The notes under the pieces: generated by a model
The model's input: only the letters and a program-made list of their open reading frames with translations
The model's database searches: none
What the model was told of the DNA's origin: nothing
Program-made: the position numbers and the translations under genes
Part shown: one piece after another, positions 31,735 to 43,658 of the stretch
Layout of the letters: every line of letters starts with the position of its first letter
How positions within the stretch are numbered: the stretch's first letter is position 1
Assembly: GCA_023374045.1 (NCBI GenBank)
Contig: CM041776.1
Span: 119,245,000 to 119,308,999 of the forward strand
Length of the DNA stretch: 64,000 nucleotides
Reading direction: 5' to 3'
Source of the DNA: Limonium bicolor
Taxonomy: Eukaryota; Streptophyta; Magnoliopsida; Caryophyllales; Plumbaginaceae

Positions 31735-34700
31735 TGTAACACCCCATCCAAAGCCTATCGTGGTTATCGCAATCTGAACACTTAATCGAATACGTCGCAG
31801 CGGAAATAAACAACACCTGGACCTTGCCACGGTCTGATCGTTAGAATATACCGGCTTAAACGCTTACAACACTTATCCAAAAATACTTATCCAGCTTAAA
31901 CATCAACATTCATAACACCACACAACCAACTAGTACTAGTATCTTAAACATAATCCCAAACTTACATCAGTTTAATATAAACAGTCGGGTGCACAGGCGC
32001 AACCCGAACTCAAAAAATGTCCCACCCTAAGACTAACCGCTCCTACTCTCGTAGTGCGTCCTCATGGGCCTCTTACCTGCAAGTGTAAAAATAGCCCCCG
32101 AGTGGGTCAGCACGAATGCTGGTACACCCTCTCATGGCCCCCAAGCTAACGGGGCTACGACGACTAATTGTCGATAGCATGGAAATTGATTACATACACA
32201 AGCATAATGTGAAGTGCAATAACAATAACCACAGATGAACATATATAGTTCACAATCAATGAACGACTCAAGCGTTCCCTTAACAAGTGGGTTAGTAACC
32301 CCCTCCTTAGTCCTCATTTCCTTAATCTCAGTTCCTTACCTTACCTTAATCTTAATCTCAATCTTAATCTTAATCTCAGTATACAAACCATTCCTGGAAG
32401 GGATTGGTTGTAGCTTAATTCGAACCTGGGATTTAGGTGATCCCACCGCACCATCTTAATGCCACCTACTCTGGACGGGAGTCCAGCGCAGCTGAGCCGG
32501 CAACCGGCCTTAGGCTACAAGTCCGAAGACAAGTCCTTAAGCGGAGGGCGGATCTGATTCAGATACCGTCCCCCTTTTTCCTTAGCATGCATGACCGGAG
32601 ATCGGTCCCGGGTTTCCTCACTCGAGTTCCAGTTAGTAGAAATCTTAATCACCATGTGCTAGCTAAGCCTTAACAGGCATTAACCAACAACCACCAAACT
32701 TAACTCTTATTCTTAACTCAGTAAGTACTAAACTTGGTTAGTAACAATCTAAAGTCTCACGGGTTAGTGTAAATATAACACAATCACAACGAGAACAATA
32801 TAACCGGTTGCATGCTTTATCTTGTTTTAGTCATAGCAATTAAACAGATAGCACACAAGCCGAGGGACACCTCGTTAGCAAGCAGGTCACAAGAAGGATT
32901 GTACCGTTCACCGTCGATCGTTGTTTGTTTAACCTTCTCCGGGGTCCCAATTCACAAACCTAAAACATTCATTCATTTTAGGTCATTAGTTATTTGTACC
33001 TTTCTTTACTCACTTAGTCTCTAAAGATTCCCATTTAATACCCTCTTAAGTCTTTGCCACTTAGCTTACAACCTTAACCTTAAACATTAAAACTTATACT
33101 TAACCTTAACTTAATTCCTTAAGTTCTTAGGGTCCTAATCATTACCACCCTACCAAAGGTATACCTCATTACCTATCACCATTCTTAGAATTCAAAATTT
33201 CTTTTTTTTTCTAAGTGTTAAGGGTCGACCGACCCACCGACCGACCCTACCCTGGGTCGGTCCATTACAGAAAATCTTCCGTCTCTTGAAACCCATCCGA
33301 CCGACCCAGAGCTAGGCCGACCGACCCAAACCCTCTGGGTCGGTCCCTTACAGAACCCATTTTCCTACTTAAACCTTGCCTGACCGACCCAAGGTTAAGC
33401 CGACCGACCCAAACCCCCTTGGTCGGTCCAGTCCAGAGGCATTCCGGCTGGCTTAACATGGCCCGACCGACCCAAAACTGGGTCGAACCCTGGGTCGGTC
33501 CTCTATAGACCTTCCTCTTAAATTGCCTCTCTCAATTCCAAACTCTCCCACAAGTGTCCTAATAGGTCCAACACCATCTTGGCAACTTAAATCCACCTTA
33601 TAACCTCCACCAAACTCATTAAAACAACTTCCAAAGATCTTCTCAAACATTTACTCAATTCTTACAAAGCTCCCAACACTTAGCACTTATTTTCTTACAT
33701 TTCTCACATGCATTCCACCAAAATCCACCTTAGTCATTATGCATCTTCCTTGTATTAATGCTACACTTGTAATGCTTTCCTCTAGGTTTCTAGGTGGTGG
33801 TTCATACCTAATGTAACCACTATGCCAAATGTTTTCTTCACCACCATAACATCATCTCCCAAGCATCTCTCACTATCTAAAACTCTCTTAAGCATTTACT
33901 TAATGTTCTTTCACAACTTAAACTTCCTTCCTAGTTGTTTACCAACTTTTACCTAAGTCCTAAATACTCAAATGCACTCTCTTGATTTCTAAATCCTTCC
34001 TAGTAATGCCTAAGTCATTATAAGTCCTTAGAACACCTTATTATCACCCTTTTTCACCAAAGACAATCTCTAGAACATCCTAGTACCTCCTTAGTCATTA
34101 AATTCCCTTAGAATGTCTTAAACACTTAAGCTTTCCTTTAAATTTTGCCATGGGTTCTCTAGTATATAATACCACCTAATACATGGCTTTTCTCCATCAA
34201 ACAACCAACATCACACAAATTCTCACCACAACACCTTAACACCCAATTTACACCAAAACCACACACATCATCATATAGTGCTTAAACTTAAAATGCTTGG
34301 CACTTAGGCCCTTAAATGACAATAATCTTAACCACTGAATTTCCACATATATATGCCTTCAACCTGGAAATACACTCAACAAGGCTCCCATTAAATTAGA
34401 ATGCTTCTTGTACTTCACCTTGATTTACTTAAACTATCTCTTTTTCTCATTTGCTCCTTAGTCACAAGTTCACAAGTATAGTCATTGTTTCTCCTAGGTT
34501 TTATATAACCTTCCCAATATAAACTCTACACTAAACTCATCATATACCTACATCTCATTCCCTTAAACAACAAAACACCTTAAGGTAAGTAATTTACCTT
34601 GTTTCTCACAAGCTTAAAAGCTTTTCTCCTTAGGTTTTCTTTGTTCAATCTCGGTCACCAATGTGTGTCTCCTTGCCAATGTTCTAACCAATATCCAATG

Positions 34701-35896
34701 ACTCCAATGAGTACTAGATAACACATTAACCCTAAGGAAAAAACCCTAGGTTAAAAATATGTTTTAAGGTATTAATGTGATTGTTTTACCTTGGTTTCTC
34801 AAGACAAACTTGGATATGAAGCAAGAAGGACCTCCTCTCTCCTTTGAAGAGTCGAAACAAGCTAGAACAAGGCATAAACATGGGGTTCCATGAGTATATA
34901 TTTTCGGATATGTGAAGAAAATGGTGGAAACCTAGATTTTCTTACACTTTCTTTACCTTAAGAGAATGGAGATGCCAATGGAGTCTCCAAACTTGAATTT
35001 CTTCCTCTAATGGTGGTTTGACTTGGCACCAAAATGAAGCTCTTGAATTTTGAAAAGATAGAAAGAAGGAGCTTGAGCTAACTAAGAGGAATATGTATTT
35101 TGTTTTGGATTTGGAGCTTAAATGAGCAAAGTAGTGTGCAAGAGAAGATGGAGCTTTCATGGAGTTGAGTTCTACGTGAATGGAGAAGAGAAAGAGAGCA
35201 AGAAACCGTGTGAAACAAGGGAGAATGAAGAAGTGAGGAGAGAGGTAAGTAAAATGTGATATTTATCTTAAAAGGTGAATAGTACTTTATGCTTTATAAG
35301 ACTTATTTGCTTTCTTAATTAATTAATGAGTCATGAAGGTGGTGACTCACCTCCTAAGAAACCGGCCCCCTTTTAGTAATGAGGGTAGTTTAGTCTTTGT
35401 TGACCAAATGTCTCACTTATATAGACCTATGTTATAAACTAGCTTAATTAATTCACTATTCATCAAAAACAAGGCACATTGTTGTGAAAATTTTGATTTC
35501 CCATTGATATAGACCTCCAAATGTGATACTATATAGTACACATATTAATTAAAGAGTAATGATGGACATTTGGCCATTCAAAACTCATTTACAAGACAAT
35601 TTTTCAAAAACATGCTTTAAGACTCCTTAAAGCACATTTTGTGTTTTAACTTGTTTCAAGCTTGGTTTTCTTGGTAATTGATTTAAAATGACCATTAGGA
35701 TATTAATAAGGTCTTAGAACCATATTTGGGTACTCTCCCATGTCTCTCCAAGCTTAGAGCACGTTTTTGTAAAACTGCTCTTTGGGTTTCCTTATATTTT
35801 CTTGATTAGAAATGTTTCTTAATGTTTCTAAGGCATTATTTAGCCTCCTATATCTTAGTTTATCATTTAAACCATATCTAAGTTTGGGGTATTTCA
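31735..35896 (-). mobile_element. Element D 3' LTR (4,162 bp)
   Basis: Plus-strand reading starts TGTAACACCCC and ends GGGGTATTTCA, adjoining a polypurine tract, so it is the downstream LTR of minus-strand element D. It aligns with solo LTR B along both termini and internal blocks. Landmarks: double-hairpin module (32074-32122), GTGAACGGTA (32902-32911), word array (33220-33510). The array words differ completely from those in B although flanks match. No coding sequence; a CT-rich tract read on the minus strand lies near 35160-35240. Confidence 0.92.
33220..33510. repeat. Inverted-word array of LTR D (GACCGACCCA type)
   Basis: Three to four units. On the minus strand each has GGACCGACCC followed by two TGGGTCGGTC words separated by short loops. 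It has the same three-arm order as the arrays in B, J and E, but the word is GACCGACCC. Confidence 0.85.
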
Positions 35897-35915
35897 ATCT
35901 ACCCCCCTTAAAAGA
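35897..35915 (-). other. Element D polypurine tract at the 3' LTR
   Basis: Minus strand reads TCTTTTAAGGGGGGTAGAT immediately before TGAAATACC. A purine run at this place primes plus-strand DNA synthesis in LTR retrotransposons. Confidence 0.85.
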
Positions 35916-36150
35916 ACTTTATCCTCAAAGTTCACACATGTGCTTAACCATTCACGGTACACATTTCTCTTAATACCACATCTTATATTCACATTCATAC
36001 ACCTCAAGACTCAAAGGTCAATCTCAAATACAATACATAAGTATCATACATAACTCAAACTTACACCGAAGTGTAGCAACTTACACAAATTCACATCTTA
36101 AACAACCAAACAAACGACAAACATGATCGTTCCTACTCAAAAGCGAGGAA

Positions 36151-36187
36151 GCTCTACCCCCCTTAAAAAGGGGTACGCCCCGTACCC
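36151..36187 (-). other. Second polypurine-tract-like motif in D
   Basis: Minus strand: CGTACCCC, TTTTTAA, GGGGGGTAGAGC. It lies about 255 bases upstream of the 3' LTR, just after the pol stop, and can pair as a hairpin (GTACCCC with GGGGGTA). Related motifs are in G (49265, 49695) and E (59971). Confidence 0.55.
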
Positions 36188-36199
36188 TATACAGACGAT

Positions 36200-39100
36200 C
36201 TAGTCAGTAAATAAAGAAGGGTACTTCGCCCTCATCTTATCCTCTAATTCCCACGTGGCCTCTTCGACATCCTGGTTAGACCAGAGAACCTTCACCAGTC
36301 GCACTGACTTGTGGCGAGTGTCCCTAGTCTTACTGTCCAAGATTCTCTGAGGAGTCTCCACGGATCTCATATTTGGTTCTAAAGTCAACCTCTCAGGTTC
36401 TAACACATGGGAGGGGTGGTGCATGTATTTCTTTAGCTGTGAAACATGAAAAACATCATGCACTTTACCCAGCTCAGCAGGTAAATTCAACCTGTAAGCA
36501 ACCGGGCCCACCCGCTCCGTAATCTCATAAGGACCAACAAATTTCGGGCTTAACTTGCCCTTCTGCCCAAACCTGAATACACCCTTCATCGGTGATACTC
36601 GCAGAAATACCCGGTCGCCCACTGCGAACTCCAGGTCCCGTCGTCGAACATCAGCATACGACTTCTGCCTATCTTGAGCAGCTTTCATGTTCTCCCTGAT
36701 TTGCTGAACTTCAGCCTTAACTTGTTCTAAGTACTCTGGTCCTATAATGACCGTCTCACTCGACTCATCCCAGCAGAGCGGTGTACGACATGGTCTACCG
36801 TACAACGCTTGAAAAGGTGCCATCTTGATCGAAGCGTGATAGCTGTTGTTGTATGAAAACTCGATCAGATGCAATCTGTCAATCCAACTGCCCTGGAAGT
36901 CTAAGGCACATGCTCTCAGCATGTCCTCGAGTGTCTGAATAGTACGCTCAGTCTGACCATCTGTCTGAGGATGGAACGCGGTACTCAGTTTGAGTTCTGT
37001 ACCCAACGCTTCTCTGGTAGCTCTCCAGTACCTCGAAAGGAATCTGGTATCTCTATCTGACACTATGGTCTTTGGTATGCCGTGATGTCTCATGATTTCT
37101 TTCTCAAATAACTCAGCTAATTTGGTCACCTTCCAAGTATCCTTCATCGGTATGAATCGGGCTACTTTGGTAAGGCGATCCACCACCACCCATATCATGT
37201 TGAGACCTCCCCTAGCAGGTGGAAGCCCAACTACGAAGTCCATGGAGATATCATGGAACTTCCACTCCGGAACTGGCATCGACTGTACCATTCCGCCCGG
37301 TCGTCGGTGCTCGAATTTCACCTTCTGGCATGTGAGACACCTCAAGACGAACTCGGTAACATCTGTCTTCATCCCCGACCACCAGAAGTATCTCTTCATG
37401 TCTTTATACATTTTAGAGGCTCCCGGATGGATGGAAACTGAAGAACAGTGTGATTCTCTAAGTATACGGTCTTTCAGATCCGTGTTACCTCGTGGTATGC
37501 ATAATCGGCCCTTAAGTCTGATCAGATCATCATCATGAAGTCTGAAGTCGTATTTCTGACTCTCAAAGGTACCATCTGTCAGCTTCTGTCTGACCTCTCT
37601 CATATACTCATCTGTCCTCTGAGCCTCTCGCACCTCATCAACCAAGCTGGAGAAAGAAACTAGCGAATGGAGTGAGTGTGCTCGACGGCTCAGGGCATCT
37701 GCTACAACATTGGCCTTCCCTTCTTTGTATTGGAGGTCAATGTCATAGTCTTTCAGAAACTCTAACCATCTCCTCTGTCGAAGATTTAACTCCTTCTGAG
37801 TGAATATGTATTTCAAACTCTTGTGATCGGTGTAGATCGTGACACTAACCCCATATAAGTAGTGGCGCCATATCTTCAAAGCGAAGACTACAGCTCCCAG
37901 CTCTAAATCATGTGTGGGGTAGTTCTCCTCATGTTTCTTCAACTGGCGTGAGGCATATGCCACCACCTTGCCATGTTGCATGAGCACGCAACCCAGCCCT
38001 CTGCCGGATGCATCACAATAAACCTCAAAGCCCTCTGTACCGTCTGGAATGGTCAGTACCGGTGCAGTGGTCAGTGAGTCCTTCAAGCGCTGAAATGATC
38101 TCTCACAGTCAACTGTCCACAGAAATGGTGCGTCTTTCTTCATCAGACTGGTCATCGGCTTCGCGACCTTGCTGAAATCTCTAACAAATCTCCTGTAGTA
38201 ACCTGCCAGACCGAGAAAGCTCCGGATGTCGGTAACAGTCTTCGGCCTTGGCCAGGTACGTACGGCATCAATCTTTGCTGGATCCACTGCGATCCCAGCA
38301 TCTGAGATGACATGACCTAGGAAAGAGACCTGGTCAAGCCAAAACTCACACTTGGAGAACTTAGCATATAGCTGGTTCTCCCTCAATATTTCCACACCCT
38401 CCTCAGATGTTCCTCATGCTCAACCTTAGACTTTGAATATATCAGAATGTCATCAATAAAAACCACAACCGACTTGTCCAGCTGCTCCCGGAACAAGCGG
38501 TTCATCAGATCCATAAACTTCGCCGGTGCGTTCGACAAACCGAACGGCATCACTGTAAACTCATAGTGGCCGTATCGTGTCCGGAATGCCGTCTTCTCAA
38601 TATCTCCCTCCTTAATGGCTATCTGATGATACCCCGATCTGAGATCAATCTTGGAAAACACAGATGCTCCCTTCAACTGATCGAACAGATCGTCAATGCG
38701 GGGTAGTGGGTACTTATTCTTCACTGTCACTGCATTCAGCTCTCTGTAGTCGATGCAGAGGCGGAGACTACCATCCTTCTTCTTCACGAAGAGGACTGGC
38801 GCTCCCCATGGTGACACACTTGGTCTAATGAATCCTTATCCAACAAATCTTTCAATTGTTCTTTTAACTCAGTCATTTCTGCCGGAGCCATACGGTATGG
38901 TGCTTTGGCTATCGGTCCGGTACCAGGTAGCAGCTCAATGGTGAACTCTACCTCCCGAGTGGGTGGCATGCCGGGCAGTTCCCGTGGAAATAAGTCGGGG
39001 AACTCCGACACTACCGGTAAGTCGGGGTCGAACTCAGGGTCTCTCTCTATGTCCTGTACATAGCAGAGGTATACTTCTTCCTTTCTCCTTAATTCTCTAT

Positions 39101-39573
39101 GCATTGCCATGGCGGTGATGATCTTAGTCGAAGGCTCTCTGGGCCTCTGGCGGATATTGTTACCCCAGACGGACTCCTGAGCAGCAATCTATGCTCGGCG
39201 CAGAGGATACGTCCCTTGTGCCGCTCCAACCAGTTCATCCCGAAGATAACATCAAATCCTAGCTTACTGAACTCAATGAAACTGACTGGGAAGTCTTCCC
39301 CCTTAATTCTGATGGTGGCTCCTCGGTAGTAACGAGTGCAACGAACCTTCTCCTTAGACGGGAGCGTAACCGTGAAGTCGGGTAGCTCATCAGCGTCTAG
39401 CCCCAACCTGCTCGCAAATGATGCAGAGACAAAGGTATGCGAGGCCCCTGAGTCGAAGAGAACTGATGCCTCAATCCCATTGATCGGAAAGGTGCCGGTG
39501 AGGATAGTACCGCTAGCGTCGGCCTGTGCCTCTGTGAGTATGCTTAGTGCACCTTCCGTACCGAGTCCATAAC
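36200..39573 (-). pseudogene. Element D pol: protease, RT, RNase H, integrase with chromodomain-like C-terminus
   Basis: Protease-RT exon proposed from 39573 (acceptor AATTAG). Protease [28 protein letters not shown] and [12 protein letters not shown]. The long clean segment 36200-38395 holds RNase H Asp128, Glu165, Asp190 and Asp233; integrase zinc ligands His316, His323, Cys353, Cys356; catalytic Asp386, Asp447 and Glu483 (35 residues between the last two); a GPY block (621-623); and a chromodomain-like tail (RILDSK, VKVLW, EEATWE, 684-720). This places it in the Tekay/Del chromoviruses, whose tail may guide insertion into heterochromatin. At least three one-base frameshifts (near 38390, 38836 and 39100) inactivate it. 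Confidence 0.92.
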
Positions 39574-39728
39574 CTAATTGTGTTCACAAGCTCCATGAGT
39601 ATTGATGGTATAACAAGAGTCGTAATCAATTATATGAACAACACTGTTATTTTATTCATGACCATCCTGTTTACAACATGTGCTTCAATCTTACATCTCA
39701 TTTCTCATCTCATTCTAACATTACATGG

Positions 39729-40465
39729 CTAATATTGTCTAAAGGTTAGGTTTAATCTTCCTGGTCTCATATGCGTCGCATTGATTACTGCTGACGGTGC
39801 TGTATTCAGCTTGATTCTCTTATTCCATGGTATAACATCCTTGATTCTCCTCCCAAATTAATACATCACCTGACTTAAGTACTATCTTATCTGCACGGTC
39901 CGCACGCTTCTGCTCGCCGTATAAAACTCCGCATCATCTCCAATGGACCAAGACACTACGGGTATCCCTCTTTCGAGAGACTCCGTTGTCTCGTCCTTAT
40001 CCTGGTGTAGTCCCAGTTTCCCATCTTTTTCGTAGAAGTTTACAATGCAAATGTCTGGCTGGATGTCTGGAATCGGTTCAGCTTCCAACTGCTGAGCGAT
40101 TTCCATGACTTGTGTAATAACTGGATGGAACTCTTCGGGTATTCCCGGTGGTGAGACTCCATCTTGCTCCCTTGTGGTTTGGTAATTCTTGGCATACGGA
40201 TTCCAATCCTTGCCCAAGCTCATCATCTTTAATTTCATCCTTGCTCCCCCTGGGTACTCCGGTGTGTAAAAACCTCCCGGTCCCATTCCTAGTTGATTGC
40301 ATCTCCTGATGATGGCTATTTGTGCTTCGGGTGTCAGGTATCCCCTTAATAAAATCATACCTGGGCGGATAACCTGACATTGTTCGGTTGGAAAGTGTAT
40401 GGTTTCGATGTCGGTGTGCTCCGGGTTAGATGTAGATGGTATAGGGTAGCAGATGTTGAATCTTC
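39729..40465 (-). pseudogene. Element D AlkB-type dioxygenase exon, frameshifted
   Basis: Starts after acceptor CTTTAG with FNICYPI, as in A and C. GMILLRGYLTP, GGFYTPEYPGG and NFYEKDGKLGLHQDKDE (the H-x-D iron ligands) are intact. A lost base near 39925 after GDDAEF and a second shift near 39860 take the remaining His and Arg segments out of frame; their codons are recognisable on the minus strand, ending in FRQY and a stop at 39729-39731. The stop position relative to pol equals that in A and C. This copy is inactive but confirms that AlkB was an ancestral part of this element family and not a private insertion. Confidence 0.88.
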
Positions 40466-40597
40466 CTAAAGTGGTAGTAGGTTATGTCTTACTTAAGTTC
40501 TAATCTCATCTTATTTTTACTTAACTCATTTATTCACCAAACATGCATGATAATGCGGTAAGCAGGTAGTTTTATTACTAAATGGTTATAGTGGTAC
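40466..40597 (-). other. Predicted intron between gag and AlkB in D
   Basis: Donor CCAG|GTACCAC and acceptor CCACTTTAG on the minus strand; 132 bases, phase 1 in the frame that matches C gag (VDRDDEPEPSS). A has an intron of similar length (136) at the same place. Confidence 0.5.
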
Positions 40598-41048
40598 CTG
40601 GCCTCGATGAGGGCTCAGGCTCATCGTCCCGGTCCACCATGTGTAGAGTGGGCCCCGTCTTCTGGGTCACCCTTGGTTCTTGTCCGCCGGCTGCTGCACT
40701 TTCCTCTGACCGTCAGATCCAGCTCCCTGATCGGTCTTGCCCTTGCCCCTGGTATCGGGCCTATAGGCTCTGCTAGCAGGATTCCGGTAACACTCGTAAG
40801 CTCGATGTCCATACACTCCGCAGAAGTTGCACTCCACCTTGTTTCCCTTACAGTCGAGCCCGGGGTGGTCCTTGTGACACCATCTACAGATGAAGCGTCG
40901 CTGGTAGCCACCACCGGCTCCCCTCTCAGTCTCAGATCCTGATGATTCATATTGTCAATTCTCATATCTCAAACGGTTACTAATTTATTTCTTAACTCAT
41001 TCAATATCAATTTCCTTACCCTTTGGCGCCTTAGAGCGCAGGGGTGTA
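40598..41048 (-). pseudogene. Element D gag, 3' part with zinc knuckles, cut by the gap
   Basis: Before the gap edge is PLRSKAPKG, matching PLRSQPPRG in C and PLRSAPPTG in A. An intron follows (40939-41019, 81 bases, GTAAGG donor). The nucleocapsid exon has CRWCHKDHPGLDC and CNFCGVYGHRAYEC. A TGA near 40675 ends this frame, and a one-base shift leads to the VDRDDEPEPSS end in another frame. The capsid and start lie in the N run. Confidence 0.8.
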
Positions 41049-41548
41049 NNNNNNNNNNNNNNNNNNNNNNNNNNNNNNNNNNNNNNNNNNNNNNNNNNNN
41101 NNNNNNNNNNNNNNNNNNNNNNNNNNNNNNNNNNNNNNNNNNNNNNNNNNNNNNNNNNNNNNNNNNNNNNNNNNNNNNNNNNNNNNNNNNNNNNNNNNNN
41201 NNNNNNNNNNNNNNNNNNNNNNNNNNNNNNNNNNNNNNNNNNNNNNNNNNNNNNNNNNNNNNNNNNNNNNNNNNNNNNNNNNNNNNNNNNNNNNNNNNNN
41301 NNNNNNNNNNNNNNNNNNNNNNNNNNNNNNNNNNNNNNNNNNNNNNNNNNNNNNNNNNNNNNNNNNNNNNNNNNNNNNNNNNNNNNNNNNNNNNNNNNNN
41401 NNNNNNNNNNNNNNNNNNNNNNNNNNNNNNNNNNNNNNNNNNNNNNNNNNNNNNNNNNNNNNNNNNNNNNNNNNNNNNNNNNNNNNNNNNNNNNNNNNNN
41501 NNNNNNNNNNNNNNNNNNNNNNNNNNNNNNNNNNNNNNNNNNNNNNNN
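41049..41548. other. Assembly gap (500 N)
   Basis: Exactly 500 N. It hides the start of D (gag N-terminus, primer site, 5' LTR) and the remaining part of the F LTR. A round number suggests a placeholder of unknown true length. Confidence 0.97.
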
Positions 41549-43575
41549 TTTATCTCACTTAAAGTTTATACCCAAAAATACTTATTAACATTCTGTATTA
41601 CATGTTAGTTTAGTCTTCTTATATTCTTTTCAACCTATAAAGTTTATTAACAAGTTATACTTTAATTTTCGTTACATTAAAAATCATATATTATAAGATA
41701 ACTTATGACAAATTCATATACACAATTTTTAGACCCATTTAATCTTGTCTAAAAATTCCCAAATTTAATATATAGTAACTATGATATTTTAAACATATTA
41801 TCAAATTTTGATTGCATAAAAATATATTTTTAAATTATCTAAATAATTCCATATTACTCAGAACTTACAAAAATTATAACTTACTTTTAAAAACTCAAAA
41901 CCCATATTAATGTACAATAAAATAAATTAGATTTTATAAGGAATCCATGGTTGAACTTTCGTGTCAAAATACATTAGAGAAGGCCATTAAATAAATTCAA
42001 CAAGTTAGAGTTTTATTCTGGAATTCATAACACTTAATATACTACTAATTACCCACGTTATAATCTCGGTCGTCTGTTTCTCCTATTATGATCGGACGGC
42101 CCAGATCTGTCGAGTTCATCAGGAATCCCCAAATCGCCACGAATAGAGATTGATCAAGTTCTCTCAATCCACAGAACGAAATTCGATGATTCTTGTTTCA
42201 TTGGATTCGAAATTGAAAGCCGGTTACAATGGTACCAATTTCGAGAATTATAATGCACGTATCAATAGTTTCGAATCTGGGTTTATACGAGTTAGGGTTT
42301 GTTATTACCGATTCGAATTTCAAAAATTATGTCTATACGATGCATAATAAGTTGAATTGGTTGTTGGGTTAGGTCGAGAATGAAAAACCCAACGACAACA
42401 TCGGAGGAATTGATCAGAAACTTACTTGAGAAGCGCGGTGAGGAAAAATCAAATTCGGATTCTGGACAATTCAAACTTTCAGGCTAGTTGGGTAGCCGAC
42501 TTTGTAGTTCTATAAGTTACAGTATAGATTGAGTTAGGCCGTTTTCTTGGGCTTAATCAAAAGAGGAAATGTAGCTCTACATTTTGATAGAAACATCTTA
42601 ATCTAATTCGTAATACACAAGAAGAATTCTAAGTCAAAAGTCTCGGATTTATACCATGCGTTTTTCTTGAAAAGTTATTATTTTATGTGCATGACGAATC
42701 GGGAACTTTAGATGCTTCTATCTCCCACAGAATTGAGAATCAGCCATGGGTGTAAACATGAAAGTTATAGAGGGATGAGAGAACTACAAAATAAGCTATA
42801 GAACGTGAATTTTCATTCACGGACGAAGAAGTTATGATAGAAGTTACCTAGTTAACTCGTTTTCTGGAAATTTTGGGTTACAGTTTTTTCAGGGAGGCAA
42901 CTTCAGATCGATTTTGTGGTCGATGTAGAAGGAATTAGGTTGAGTATGAGTAATGGTTAGAAAGAGGGTTTGTAGTAGAAGAGAATGAAGAAAACGACAT
43001 TTGAAAATTCTAAAAGACGGCTGAGATATCGATGTCACAAGTTAGGGTAATATTCTGAAGGTTGCTAGAGGACTTAGCCGGATTTTTAGGGAAAATCTGG
43101 TGAGGCTGATGTGGCGTTACTCCAGAGACCCGCATGGCTAAGTCAGCAACCCTAGCCACGTCAGCAATCTTCAAAATTTTGCTCTAAACTTCATTGTATC
43201 ATAACTTTGGCTAGAATGATCTGTTTTTAACGTTCTTATTATCAATCTTCTTGCTTTTCCATAACCTTTTTATTGGTATAGGTTTCATGGGCTGGTTTGA
43301 CCATTCTCAAAAAGTCAACCCTAGGAAGGCTTAAGAAGCTTTTAGGTTTCTATGATTTTATATTGACTTTTATGATTCAAATCATTGTTCCAAATATTTC
43401 TAAAATCTTTATAATATAGTATGAGTGTCTAAGAATTTTCCCAAGATTTATTGAATTATAAATCTTATTATTAAATTCATAATACTATACAATAATTTAT
43501 TATTTAATAGTATTATTTAGGATTTAATAGAAGAAATCCCCTAAATTAATTTAAATTAATTTATGGGGTATTTCA
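41549..43575 (-). mobile_element. Element F 3' LTR, outer part (C/G family)
   Basis: It aligns with the right part of LTR G (about 46870-48939) along its length and ends GGGGTATTTCA, followed by a polypurine tract on the minus strand. About 3 kb of the LTR is hidden by the gap. AT-rich, no coding sequence. Confidence 0.85.
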
Positions 43576-43658
43576 GGATACCCCCTTAAAAGAAACTCCG
43601 ACTCGAAGTTTAAGATGAACTAATAAGCATACCCCCCTTAAAAGAAACTTCGACTCGA
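43576..43658 (-). mobile_element. Element F internal remnant with two polypurine-like motifs
   Basis: 83 bases holding two copies of a TACCCCC-TTAAAAGAAACT-CGACTCGA block. The first is the F polypurine tract; the second lies 50 bases further in. LTR G is inserted just after the second (left flank CTCGA). Confidence 0.7.

Noticed and set aside
40952..41608. Frames of 172-218 residues spanning the N run
   Set aside because: Made of unknown bases; no evidence of coding.
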